In this document: one piece after another, positions 16,667 through 24,735 of the stretch | How positions within the stretch are numbered: the first letter of the stretch is position 1 | Layout: each line of letters opens with the position of its first letter | Notes under the pieces: generated by a model | Told to the model about the DNA's origin: nothing | Seen by the model: only the letters and a program-made list of their open reading frames with translations | Databases searched by the model: none | Made by a program: the position numbers and the translations under genes | Assembly: GCF_035989885.1 (NCBI RefSeq) | Contig: NZ_CP108518.1 | Coordinates: 310,001 to 374,000, forward strand | Direction of reading: 5' to 3' | Origin: Streptomyces sp. NBC_01232 | Lineage (GTDB): Bacteria; Actinomycetota; Actinomycetes; Streptomycetales; Streptomycetaceae | DNA length: 64,000 nt

Positions 16667-17596
16667 ATGAGGATCCTCACGGTCGGCGCCGGAGCCGTCG
16701 GCGGCTTCTTCGGCGCCCGGCTCGCCACAGCGGGCCAGGACGTCTCCTTCCTGGTCCGGCCGGCCCGCGCGAAGGCCCTCGCCGCCCGCGGACTGCGCGT
16801 ATCGGGCCAGGGCGAGGAACTCCGCCTCACGCCGAAGCTGGTGACGGCCGACGCCGCGGGCGGGCCGTACGACCTGGTCCTGCTCTCCGTGAAGGCGACG
16901 GCCCTGCGGGCGGCCCTCGCGGACATCGGATCCGCAGTCGGCCCGGAGACCGCCGTCGTCCCCCTGCTCAACGGGGTCGCCCACATCGACACGCTCGTCT
17001 CGCGCCTCGGAACCGGGACGGTACTCGGCGGGGTGGCGAAGGTGGTCACCACCTTGAGCGAGGACGGCGACATCCTGCGGATGGCTCCGCCCGCGGTCAT
17101 CCTGACCGGCGAGCTCGACGGCCGTCCCTCGGCCCGCGTGGACTCGATCCGTACCGTCCTGGCCGGGGCCGGCATCGCCTCGCCCGCGACCGAGGACATC
17201 GTCTCCGCGATGTGGCACAAGTGGGTCTTCATCTCCACGCTGGTCTCGCTGACCTGCCTGATGCGCGGCACGGTCGGAGAGGTGAACGCCGTACCGGGCG
17301 GCTCCGCCCTCGCGACGGCCCTGGTCGCCGAAGCCGGGGCGGTGGCGGAGGCCGCCGGTCACCCGTTGACCGACGCCGAGCTCGCCTTCACCAGCTCGAC
17401 CGTCACCGCCCCCGGCTCCCCGCTCACCCCCTCCCTCTACCGCGATCTCGTCGCCGGAGTGCCGACGGAGGCCGACCACGTACTGACCGACCTCACCGAG
17501 CGCGCCCGCGCCCTTGGAGTGGCCACTCCCCTGCTGGACCTCGCCGCCCTGCAGCTGCGCGTCCACGAACACCGCCTCACCGCGCAACGACCCTGA
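16667..17596 (+). CDS. ketopantoate reductase family (ApbA/PanE-like) oxidoreductase
   Basis: The 309-aa protein has an N-terminal NADPH Rossmann fold (VGAGAVGGFFGARLA), the VLLSVKA loop, a central LNGVAHIDTL and a C-terminal helical domain with MWHKWVFISTLVSLTCL. The lysine of the catalytic K-x-x-x-N motif is there but isoleucine stands where PanE has asparagine, so I would not assume it makes pantoate; many actinobacterial paralogues act on other 2-oxoacids. AAAGG lies about 9 nt before ATG 16667. A hairpin terminator follows 53 nt after the stop. Confidence 0.85.
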   Translation: MRILTVGAGAVGGFFGARLATAGQDVSFLVRPARAKALAARGLRVSGQGEELRLTPKLVTADAAGGPYDLVLLSVKATALRAALADIGSAVGPETAVVPLLNGVAHIDTLVSRLGTGTVLGGVAKVVTTLSEDGDILRMAPPAVILTGELDGRPSARVDSIRTVLAGAGIASPATEDIVSAMWHKWVFISTLVSLTCLMRGTVGEVNAVPGGSALATALVAEAGAVAEAAGHPLTDAELAFTSSTVTAPGSPLTPSLYRDLVAGVPTEADHVLTDLTERARALGVATPLLDLAALQLRVHEHRLTAQRP

Positions 17597-17648
17597 GGAT
17601 CCCGCCCCCAGCCCCTCCCGCGCTCCGGGGGCCGCCCGTACACACTCA

Positions 17649-17678
17649 CCCGGATGCCCGGTCCATTGGGCATCCGGG
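17649..17678 (+). terminator. perfect 11-bp hairpin after the PanE-like gene
   Basis: CCCGGATGCCC (17649-17659) pairs with GGGCATCCGGG (17668-17678) around an 8-nt loop. No U-tract follows. A separate 12-bp palindrome CCGGACGTCCGG (17703-17714) lies between it and the lipoprotein gene. Confidence 0.7.
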
Positions 17679-17731
17679 CCGCCGGGCCTTTGACTGGGAG
17701 GTCCGGACGTCCGGAACACCGTGGAGGCATG

Positions 17732-18241
17732 ATGGCGGCGGTCGCGTGGATGCGTGGTGCGGCAGGTGTGGTGGTTCTGTCGGCGGTGGCGCTCGGCGCC
17801 GCGGGCTGTTCGGACGGCGAGGGCACGCCGTCCGGTGCCGTATCGAGCGCTGCTTCGGCGGTGAAGTCCGCCGGCGAAGCCGTCTCGTCGGCCGCCGCCG
17901 AGGCCTCGCGCGCCGCCGAATCGGCAGCGGCCGTCGCCAAGGACAAGCTGGCCGGGGTGAAGGACGGGGTCGACGCCAAGGACGAGACGTCCTTGGGCCC
18001 GGTGACGACCGACGCCGACGGGTACACGACGGTTCCCGTGACGGTGCAGAACACCGACGACGCGACGAAGTCCTTCGCCGTACAGGTCGAGCTGAAGGAC
18101 GAGGCCGGCAATCTCATCGACACCGTGGTGGTGACGATCACGAACGTGGCCGGCAAGGGCACGGGGCAGGGGACGGCCCGCAGTACGCACAAGCTGTCCG
18201 GCACGGTCACGGCCCGGACCGGCACGGCCCTGCGCTACTGA
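17732..18241 (+). CDS. secreted lipoprotein with an FxLYD-like domain
   Basis: The 169-aa protein has a lipoprotein signal peptide ending at VALGAAGC, so the cysteine would be lipidated and the protein anchored outside the membrane. A low-complexity Ala/Ser segment (residues ~30-75, AASAVKSAGEAVSSAAAEA) forms a helical spacer. The rest (VPVTVQNTDDATKSFAVQVE, VTITNVAGKGTG) is a beta-sandwich of the FxLYD/DUF type. The start is ambiguous between ATG 17729 and 17732; spacing from GGAGG favours the second. The role is unknown. Confidence 0.8.
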   Translation: MAAVAWMRGAAGVVVLSAVALGAAGCSDGEGTPSGAVSSAASAVKSAGEAVSSAAAEASRAAESAAAVAKDKLAGVKDGVDAKDETSLGPVTTDADGYTTVPVTVQNTDDATKSFAVQVELKDEAGNLIDTVVVTITNVAGKGTGQGTARSTHKLSGTVTARTGTALRY

Positions 18242-18319
18242 CGCCCACCGGTGCGGCCTCATCCGGACACGGATCAGGACTTCGCCGGAGGCGGCCCGGG
18301 GATCCGGTGGCCCACGGGC

Positions 18320-18325
18320 TAACTT
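18320..18325 (+). promoter_or_regulatory. -10 box TAACTT of a leaderless transcript
   Basis: TAACTT is followed by CCTCCC and ATG 18332. The six-base spacing matches other leaderless genes in the window; no -35 box is clear. Confidence 0.4.
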
Positions 18326-18331
18326 CCTCCC

Positions 18332-19051
18332 ATGCACATGCAACGGGCCGACATTCTCAGCAACATCGCCGCGAGCGGAACCGGCACCGCCCCGCAGCGA
18401 CTCTCCGAACTCGCCGCCGAGCTCGACATACCCGCCGCCGACTTACTCGTCGTCGCGGGCCACCCGGTGCCGGCGGAACTCCTTCCCCCGGACCGCGACC
18501 CCCGGGTCATGCGGGAGTTCGCCTTCCGCGCGAGTCACTGCAACCACCTACAACTGGCCTCGCTGGAGGCCTTCGTCCGCTCGCTGCCGCGCCACGCGGC
18601 CACGGCACCCTTCGTCCAGCCGGTCTCCGGGCCTTACCGCCCCGCCGAGACCGGTTTCGGCTCCGTGCTCAACGGACTGATCCGCAATCGCGGCTTCGGG
18701 GTCCGCGAACTGCCCTTCATGGGGCTGTCCCGCAGTACGTTGAACATGATCGTGACGGCGCCGTGGGAGCCCGATCGGCATCGGCGGCATCAACTCGTCT
18801 GCCTGGCCGGTCCGCTGGCATGGACCCTTCCCGATCTGTTCGCACTCGCCGGTGAGCCGTACTCGGAGGAGTTCCGCCCGGGGACGCTCTGCCGCCACGT
18901 CGGGCGGGTGTTCACGGCCGCCGTGCACCTGACCACCTCCCAGCTGATCGAGGCCACCGAGGAGGCGGACCGACTGACCGCGCGTGAGGACTACGGCGTG
19001 TTCCAGCTGGTCTCGCAGGGCTTCGTCGCGGAGTGCCCGGACCACCTCTGA
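18332..19051 (+). CDS. helix-turn-helix-like protein of unknown role
   Basis: The 239-aa protein starts with a helical segment that looks like half of an XRE-type helix-turn-helix (RLSELAAELDIPAADLLVVAG) and continues with a conserved-looking globular part (HCNHLQLASLEAFVRSLP, GSVLNGLIRNRGFGVRELP, GRVFTAAVHLTTSQLIEA). I do not recognise the full-length family. It may be a regulator. The next gene on the same strand begins 23 nt later from its own -10 box. Confidence 0.75.
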   Translation: MHMQRADILSNIAASGTGTAPQRLSELAAELDIPAADLLVVAGHPVPAELLPPDRDPRVMREFAFRASHCNHLQLASLEAFVRSLPRHAATAPFVQPVSGPYRPAETGFGSVLNGLIRNRGFGVRELPFMGLSRSTLNMIVTAPWEPDRHRRHQLVCLAGPLAWTLPDLFALAGEPYSEEFRPGTLCRHVGRVFTAAVHLTTSQLIEATEEADRLTAREDYGVFQLVSQGFVAECPDHL

Positions 19052-19062
19052 CGGTGCGGGGT

Positions 19063-19068
19063 GATACT
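19063..19068 (+). promoter_or_regulatory. extended -10 box GATACT of a leaderless transcript
   Basis: TGATACT is followed by six bases and GTG 19075, which decides the start of the downstream gene. Confidence 0.5.
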
Positions 19069-19074
19069 TCTGCG

Positions 19075-19578
19075 GTGCTGTTGACGTGGATATCCGAAGT
19101 GGCCGACGAGCCCTTGACCCTGAATCCCGCTGACCGGCGAGTGGAGGTGGAGACCAACACCTGGCTGCTGAGCATGGGTTCCGCGGACCAAGGGGTGCTG
19201 ACCGTGCCCGAGGTGGTGTCCGCCTTCCATCGCACTGCCGCCCGCATTCACCGCCGCATCCGCGAAACGGGCCATTCCGCAGTAGCGACCTTCTATGTGT
19301 GGCACGACGAACAGGCCGGGCAGCTCCGGTGCTCCACCGCTTCCCTGCCCCCGGAGGCGTTGCCGTTCGGCGGTCTCTACGTGGCGTGCGACGACCTCGA
19401 CGCGATCGTCGAGGGGTTCCTGGCCGACGGCGAGCCGGGCTTCACCCCCTGGTCGGCGCTGGAGGAGGTGCAGGAGGTACAGGAGGTGCAGGACGCCGAG
19501 GACGCGGCGAACCTCGCGGAGCAGGCCGGGACCGCACCGGAGATCCCCTTGCGCGTCTGGGTCAGCAGCGCCGGCTGA
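19075..19578 (+). CDS. unrecognised 167-aa protein with VQE repeats
   Basis: I do not recognise it. The N-terminal part is a mixed alpha/beta domain (WISEVADEPLTLNPADRRVE, AVATFYVWHDEQAGQLRCST), the middle reads GGLYVACDDLDAIVEGFLAD, and near residue 132 a 9-nt tandem repeat (GAGGTGCAG three times with one change) encodes EEVQEVQEVQ. GTG 19075 sits six bases after GATACT, so the message is probably leaderless. It lies between an HTH-like gene and a flavin monooxygenase gene. Confidence 0.7.
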   Translation: MLLTWISEVADEPLTLNPADRRVEVETNTWLLSMGSADQGVLTVPEVVSAFHRTAARIHRRIRETGHSAVATFYVWHDEQAGQLRCSTASLPPEALPFGGLYVACDDLDAIVEGFLADGEPGFTPWSALEEVQEVQEVQDAEDAANLAEQAGTAPEIPLRVWVSSAG

Positions 19579-19733
19579 CCGGCGCCCGCGGCAGCCTCTT
19601 CCGGCCGGCGGCGCCGGCGCGCCCCGGGCCCGCGCCTCCCCGGGGCGCGTCGCCGCCGTTACCGCAGTCGGCGCCGCGGGTGCGGTATACGTCCTCTGGG
19701 GCTTACCCGACGCGGGCGAAGGGACTGGTTGCC

Positions 19734-20975
19734 GTGGTTGCCGTGGAACGGACCACCTGCTGTGTGGTGGGCGGAGGGCCCGCCGGAATGGTGCTGGCCC
19801 TGCTGCTGGCCAGGGCCGGGGTGGAGGTGACCGTGCTGGAGAAGCACGGCGACTTCCTGCGTGACTTCCGCGGCGACACCGTGCACCCGTCCACCCTGTC
19901 GCTGCTCGACGACATCGGGCTGGCGGACCGGTTCGCCCGGCTGCCGCAGCGACGGGTCACCTCGGTACAGCTGCCCATCGGGCCGGACCGGTCCCTCGTC
20001 ACGGTCGGGAACATCGCGGCGCTGCACGGCAAGTACAACTACATCGCGATGGTGCCGCAGTGGGACCTGCTGGACCTGCTCGCCGACGAGGCCCGCCGGG
20101 AGCCCTCCTTCCACCTGCGGATGAACACCGAGGCGACGTCCTTCCTCGTCGAGCGCGGAAGGGTCGCGGGCGTGCGGTACCGCACGGCGGACGGGGCCGT
20201 CGGCGAGCTCAGGGCGTCGCTGACCGTGGCCTGCGACGGGCGTGGATCGCTGTCCAGGGCTCTGCCCGAGCTCGGGCTGGAGGACTTCCCGTGCCCGATG
20301 GACGCCTGGTGGTTCCGGATTCCGCGCCACGAGGAGGATCCGAGCGGGCTCGTCGGAGGCATCGGTGACAGGCTCTTCGTCGCGCTCATCGACCGTGGCG
20401 ACTACTGGCAGTGTGCGGCGCTGATCCCCAAGGGGTCCGACGCCGGGCGCCGCGCCGAAGGCCTGGAGCCGTTCATGGCCCAGTTCACGGACGCCGTCCC
20501 GTGGCTGGCCGACCGGGCCCGTGCCGTCACTTCCTGGGACGATGTCAAGCTGCTCGACGTACGGCTGGACCGGCTGCGCCGCTGGCACCGCCCGGGGCTG
20601 CTGTGCATCGGCGACGCCGCCCATGCCATGTCACCGGTCTTCGGGATCGGCATCAACCTCGCCGTGCAGGACGCGGTGGCCGCGGCCCGCCATCTGGTGG
20701 GACCGCTGCGCGACGGCACCGTGGGGCTCCGGGACGTACGTCGCGTCCAGCGCCGCCGCCTGCCCACGACCGTGGCGACCCAGGGTCTCCAGCGCCTGGC
20801 CCACGCCCAGGTCATCGAGCCGCTGCTGTCCGGCCGCGTCGCGTTCGGCGATCCCCGGCGGGCCGAGCGGCTCACCGAGCTGATCACCGAATCGCGATGG
20901 CTGAACCGGCTGCCCGCCTACTTCCTCGCCTACGGGGCGCTGCGCGAGCGGCCCCCGGGGGAATCACTCCGCTGA
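19734..20975 (+). CDS. class A FAD-dependent monooxygenase
   Basis: The 413-aa protein has the FAD-binding Rossmann motif CCVVGGGPAGMVLALLLARA, the DFRGDTVHPSTLSLLDDIG segment, an ACDGRGS motif (the DG motif) and the GDAAHAMSPVFGIGINLAVQ fingerprint, all as in the PHBH-like monooxygenases of aromatic and polyketide hydroxylation. No thioredoxin-like C-terminal domain is present. GAAGGGA lies 9 nt before GTG 19734. The P450 gene follows on the same strand after 117 nt, so the two oxygenases may act on one substrate, but no biosynthetic core gene is near. Confidence 0.9.
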   Translation: MVAVERTTCCVVGGGPAGMVLALLLARAGVEVTVLEKHGDFLRDFRGDTVHPSTLSLLDDIGLADRFARLPQRRVTSVQLPIGPDRSLVTVGNIAALHGKYNYIAMVPQWDLLDLLADEARREPSFHLRMNTEATSFLVERGRVAGVRYRTADGAVGELRASLTVACDGRGSLSRALPELGLEDFPCPMDAWWFRIPRHEEDPSGLVGGIGDRLFVALIDRGDYWQCAALIPKGSDAGRRAEGLEPFMAQFTDAVPWLADRARAVTSWDDVKLLDVRLDRLRRWHRPGLLCIGDAAHAMSPVFGIGINLAVQDAVAAARHLVGPLRDGTVGLRDVRRVQRRRLPTTVATQGLQRLAHAQVIEPLLSGRVAFGDPRRAERLTELITESRWLNRLPAYFLAYGALRERPPGESLR

Positions 20976-21053
20976 CCCCGCCCCGCGGGAGCGGGAAGCA
21001 CGAAACAGTAGATATGGCCGGAAAGCGACCTCTGTGCAGGGTCGGGCGGATAG

Positions 21054-21073
21054 CCTCGCTCTCCACAGCGAGG
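21054..21073 (+). other. stem-loop in the leader of the P450 gene
   Basis: CCTCGCT (21054-21060) pairs perfectly with AGCGAGG (21067-21073) around a 6-nt loop, ending 20 nt before the P450 start codon. It may be a terminator for the monooxygenase gene, a weak leader structure, or neutral. Confidence 0.4.
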
Positions 21074-21095
21074 ACGACGTGCTTCGGGAGGCATG

Positions 21096-22316
21096 ATGAG
21101 TGAGCAGCCCACCCCCCTGCCCTACGCCGACCCCACCTTCGTCGCGGACCCGTTCCCCCTCTACAGGCAGTTGCGCGAGGACGGACCCGTGCGCCGCGTC
21201 GTCGTCGCGGGCGGCCTCGACGCGTGGCTCGTCACCCGCTACGAGGACGGGCTCGCGGCGCTGTCCGACTCCCGGCTGAGCAGCGACGTACGGGACGCCT
21301 CGGACGGCCGGCTGCTGCGGCAACTGCCAGAAACGGAGCGCGAGTCGATGCTGAGCAACATGCTCCGCAGCGACCCGCCCGACCACACCCGCCTGCGCCG
21401 CCTGGTCTCCAAGGCGTTCACCGCGCGCCGCGTGGCGGGGATGCGTCCGCGGATCCAGGAGCTCACCGACCGGCTGCTGGACGCGGTCGTCCCGGCCGGA
21501 CGGGCGGACCTGGTGGCGGACTTCGCGCTGCCGCTCCCGGTGACGGTGATCAGCGAGCTCCTCGGGGTTCCGGTGGACGACCGGCACGACTTCCAGCACT
21601 GGGCCGACCGGATGCTCCGGCGGGGCGCGGAGGCGCCGGATCCCGCCGTGGTGAGCGAGGCCTGGGAGCACATGCGCGCCTACCTCGCGCGGCTCATCCA
21701 CGCCAAACGGGCGCAGCCCGGCGACGATCTGCTCAGCGGCCTCATCACCGCCCGGGACGAGGAACAGCGGCTGAGCGAGGACGAGTTGGTCGCCATGGTG
21801 TTCCTGTTGCTGGTCGCGGGCTACATCACGACGGTCAACCTGATCGGCGGCGGCATCGCCATGCTGCTCGCCCATCCCGGCCAGCTCGAGCTGCTGCGGT
21901 CCGACCCCGAACTGCTGCCGGGGGCGATCGAGGAGTTCCTGCGTTACGACGGCCCGGTCAGCCCCGGCATCGCGCGGTTCGCGCGCGAGGACGTCGAGAT
22001 CGCGGGCGTGGCCGTGCCGCGCGGTGCGACCGTACTGATCGGGTCGGCCCTCGCCGACCGCGACCCGGAGCGGTTCCCCGACCCCGACAGCCTGGACATC
22101 ACCCGGCAGGACAACGCGCACCTCGCGTTCGGTCACGGCATCCACTACTGCCTGGGGGCTCCGCTGGCCCGGCTGGAGGGGCAGATCGCCATCGGTACGG
22201 CCCTGCGCCGGCTCCCCGGGCTCGCCCTGGACGTGCCGCCGGAGAAGATCCCCTGGCGTCCGGGCGGGCTGCGGGGCCCGGAGAGCCTGCCGGTGACCTT
22301 CGCCCCCGGCGGCTGA
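21096..22316 (+). CDS. cytochrome P450 with a non-canonical I-helix
   Basis: The 406-aa bacterial P450 has the ExxR pair in AIEEFLRYD, the PERF region DPERFPDPDSLD and the heme-cysteine loop FGHGIHYCLGAPLAR, so heme binding is intact. The I-helix reads LLVAGYITTVN: the acidic residue of the usual A-G-x-E/D-T oxygen-activation motif is isoleucine (codon ATC), while the threonines remain. Sequence style is CYP107-like. It needs separate ferredoxin and reductase, none of which is encoded nearby. GGGAGG precedes two successive ATG codons; the second is better spaced. Confidence 0.9.
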   Translation: MSEQPTPLPYADPTFVADPFPLYRQLREDGPVRRVVVAGGLDAWLVTRYEDGLAALSDSRLSSDVRDASDGRLLRQLPETERESMLSNMLRSDPPDHTRLRRLVSKAFTARRVAGMRPRIQELTDRLLDAVVPAGRADLVADFALPLPVTVISELLGVPVDDRHDFQHWADRMLRRGAEAPDPAVVSEAWEHMRAYLARLIHAKRAQPGDDLLSGLITARDEEQRLSEDELVAMVFLLLVAGYITTVNLIGGGIAMLLAHPGQLELLRSDPELLPGAIEEFLRYDGPVSPGIARFAREDVEIAGVAVPRGATVLIGSALADRDPERFPDPDSLDITRQDNAHLAFGHGIHYCLGAPLARLEGQIAIGTALRRLPGLALDVPPEKIPWRPGGLRGPESLPVTFAPGG

Positions 22317-22334
22317 GGCCGGCGGCTGCTGAGG

Positions 22335-22351
22335 CCGGCGGCGCCCGCCGG
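22335..22351. terminator. hairpin between convergent P450 and peptidase genes
   Basis: CCGGCGG pairs with CCGCCGG around a CGC loop, in the 42-nt gap between two convergent stop codons; probably used from both sides. Confidence 0.5.
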
Positions 22352-22358
22352 GGGCGGT

Positions 22359-23039
22359 TCAGCCGCCCTCCGCGGAGAAGTGCTGGTAGTCCGGGGGGCT
22401 CCAGCGGCCGCCCCAGTACCAGCCGGCCTCCCGGAAGGCCCGGGTCACCACGCCGTCCGGGGTGATCATGCCCGGGGCGACACGGCTCCGGTCGAGGTGG
22501 GTGCGTCCGTTCGGGGGATGGCTGGTGCCCTGTACGTCGACGTACGGGTTCTCGACCGGGTTGATGTCGATGGCGTCGCCCCAGGCGTGCCGGGACAGAC
22601 GGCTCGGGTCGCCGGTGACAGGCCGGCAGTTGAAGGCGGAGGTGTTGTCGTCGGCCATGGCCGCGGCGTCGCTGCCTCCGTACGCGGCCGTCACGCGCAT
22701 GCGGCGGATCGGGAAGCGGGCGTCGAAGGCCTTGGTGAAGACGCGCAGCACCGGCGCGACCACGTCCTCGTGGACCACGAGCTCGCCCCGGTGCACCCGG
22801 CCGTCGAAGCCCCAGTGGTTCATCCGTATGAGCCTCAGCCGCTCCGGTGGCACGGGACAGCCCGGGCGGTAGGTGGTTCCCAGTTTGTCCCGGGGAACGG
22901 TCGTGACGTGCGCCGACAGCGTCTTCACCGCGGGCTGCGGCGCGATCTGGAAGTGCGACCCGGACTTCGCTGCCGTGCACGACAACGCGGTCGCGCACAG
23001 GGTGCCGGTCAGGGCGACACAGGCGAGACGATGGCTCAC
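22359..23039 (-). CDS. lipoprotein M15-family peptidase (D,D-carboxypeptidase-like)
   Basis: The 226-aa protein has a hydrophobic N-terminal signal ending in ATALSC, suggesting a lipoprotein. The C-terminal half shows the zinc ligands of the M15 peptidase family: HAWGDAIDINP (His and Asp) and PDYQHFSAEGG (final His). These enzymes cut D-Ala-D-Ala or cross-links in peptidoglycan outside the cell. GTG 23039 overlaps the stop of the upstream PP2C gene (GTGA), so translation is coupled to that regulator, which is an unusual partner for a cell-wall enzyme. Confidence 0.85.
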   Translation of the reverse strand: MSHRLACVALTGTLCATALSCTAAKSGSHFQIAPQPAVKTLSAHVTTVPRDKLGTTYRPGCPVPPERLRLIRMNHWGFDGRVHRGELVVHEDVVAPVLRVFTKAFDARFPIRRMRVTAAYGGSDAAAMADDNTSAFNCRPVTGDPSRLSRHAWGDAIDINPVENPYVDVQGTSHPPNGRTHLDRSRVAPGMITPDGVVTRAFREAGWYWGGRWSPPDYQHFSAEGG

Positions 23040-24382
23040 CGTTCCACCGTAGGCAGGCCGGGCCCCGCGGGCATGCCGGGCATGTCCAGGTCCGGTCCGG
23101 CGGCGGCTTCCGGGTCCGCGGGCGGGCGGGCGCGGGCTCGGGCGGCGAGTACGGCGACGTCGTCCTCCGCGTGGGAGGCGTCGAGGCCCTCCACCACGGC
23201 GTCCACCACCGCGTCGACCCCGGCCCCCACCGGTGGGCGCACGCCCGCCAGCCGGGCCAGCGAGACGTCGATGTCCTCGCCCCGCCGCTCCACCAGTCCG
23301 TCGGTGAACATCAGCAGGGTCTCCTGCGGGCCGATCGCGCGGGTGACGGCCTCGTAGCCGCCGACCCCGGTGCCCAGCGGCGGGCCGACCGGGACGTCGA
23401 CCAGCGTGGCCGAGCCGTCGGCCCCGAACACGGCCGGCGGCAGGTGCCCGGCGCTGGCGAACATCGCGACGCCGCGCGCGGGGTCGACGCGTACGAGCAG
23501 GCAGGTCGCCGGTCTGCGGGCCGCGTCGCCCGCGGCCAGGGCGTCGAGCTGGCGCAGCACGCGGTGCGGGGCGAGGTCCGTCGAGGCCACGTCCCGCAGG
23601 GTGGAGCGGTACGCGTTCATGTCCACCGCCGCGTCGAGCCCGTGGCCCATCACGTCGCCGACCACGAGCAGGGTGCGGCCGTAGTGGAGGCGGACCGTCT
23701 CGAACCAGTCGCCTCCCACCAGTGCCCGGGGGCCGGCGGGCAGGTAGCGGCTGGCCACCTCGAGGTTGGGGTGCGGCCGTCCCGGTTCCGCCACGAGCGC
23801 CCGCTGGAGGTGCGAGACCGTGTCCTCGGTGGCGGCCAGCCGCCGTGCGTGCCCGAGGTGCACCGCCGCCAGCCGGGCCGCGAAGCGGACGGTCGCCGCC
23901 TCGTGGTCGCTGAACTCCGTCCGGGCCCGTACGGCGGTCAGCACGCCGTGGAAGCCGTGGCCCCGGTCCGCGTCCTCACGGTCCCGGTCCGGCACGGGGA
24001 CCGTGAGGACGTGGACCGGAGTGCCGTCGGCGACCGTCGCCCGCGCGGAGAGCCCGTGTCCGCGGTCCGTCGCCCGTAGCGAGGACGTCGCGGCGGTTCC
24101 CGCCGCCAGCAGCCTGACGGCTCCCGCTGTCGTGACACGGAGGGAACCGCCGTCCTCCGCCAGCAGGTCCACGGCGACCGCGTCGCAGACGTTCCGGAGC
24201 AGGAAACCGGCCAGCTCCTCGCAGGTGGTCACCGCGTCCAGGGTCGTACCGATCTGCTCGGCGGCGTCCTCCATCGCCCGGACGCGCGCCGGCAGCCCCT
24301 CGTGCCCGCCGAGGGGCCCGGTGGACTTCCCGTCACGCGGCGGCAAACGGACCTCCTCGCCACGGATCGCCGAAGACCACAC
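23036..24382 (-). CDS. GAF-PP2C (SpoIIE-type) protein phosphatase
   Basis: The 448-aa protein has a GAF-like sensor (residues ~45-185) and a SpoIIE/PP2C catalytic domain (~220-410) with GGDWFETV, VVGDVMGHGLDAAVDM, SAGHLPPAVF, LLMFTDGLVERRGEDID and EDDVAVLAAR; the metal-binding aspartates are all there. Such phosphatases dephosphorylate STAS anti-anti-sigma factors and so release sigma factors of the SigB/F/G group. A low-complexity Pro/Met tail follows the domain. The M15 peptidase gene overlaps its stop. The partner STAS protein is not adjacent; two candidates lie at 51-53 kb. Confidence 0.88.
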   Translation of the reverse strand: MWSSAIRGEEVRLPPRDGKSTGPLGGHEGLPARVRAMEDAAEQIGTTLDAVTTCEELAGFLLRNVCDAVAVDLLAEDGGSLRVTTAGAVRLLAAGTAATSSLRATDRGHGLSARATVADGTPVHVLTVPVPDRDREDADRGHGFHGVLTAVRARTEFSDHEAATVRFAARLAAVHLGHARRLAATEDTVSHLQRALVAEPGRPHPNLEVASRYLPAGPRALVGGDWFETVRLHYGRTLLVVGDVMGHGLDAAVDMNAYRSTLRDVASTDLAPHRVLRQLDALAAGDAARRPATCLLVRVDPARGVAMFASAGHLPPAVFGADGSATLVDVPVGPPLGTGVGGYEAVTRAIGPQETLLMFTDGLVERRGEDIDVSLARLAGVRPPVGAGVDAVVDAVVEGLDASHAEDDVAVLAARARARPPADPEAAAGPDLDMPGMPAGPGLPTVER

Positions 24383-24735
24383 CGCCTCATCCAGTCGACC
24401 ATGAACTCATCCGGGCCGCGACGGCCGGATCGCCACCAGGGTAAGCAGCCGACGCCTGCCCTTCACAGGTGGGACCCCGGCGCCGGTCTGGTCCGCATCG
24501 GCGGCGGCCGCCGGCCTGGCGAGGCCATGGGGCGGACACGATCGTCGCCGTGGGTGACCGCGAGCGGGGAACGGTCCCGCCGTGCGGACGGTGCCGGCAG
24601 CTGCTTCGCCGTGACGGCTGCCGCGACGGCGCGTCTCGAACAACCTACCGAGGCATCAACTTCCGTACCCGTCAAAGGTGATGGCCTCGCGCGCCTGATT
24701 CTCACCGCCGGCGCCCGGGGGCGTATCGTGCCCGC
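24383..24735. other. divergent intergenic region, no gene seen
   Basis: This 353-nt stretch separates the PP2C gene (leftward) from hemC (rightward). Frames through it have no family resemblance or ribosome binding site. Only the hemC -10 box at its right end is recognisable. Confidence 0.6.
24724..24729 (+). promoter_or_regulatory. -10 box TATCGT of leaderless hemC
   Basis: TATCGT is followed by GCCCGC and ATG 24736. No ribosome binding site is present. Confidence 0.5.

Noticed and set aside
19734..22316. Secondary-metabolite gene cluster around the two oxygenases
   Set aside because: No PKS, NRPS, terpene cyclase or precursor genes occur nearby, so calling it a cluster would be unsupported.
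22303..22334. Short duplication GGCGGCTGAGGCC at the P450 end
   Set aside because: Small GC-rich repeat without effect on any frame; only noted.
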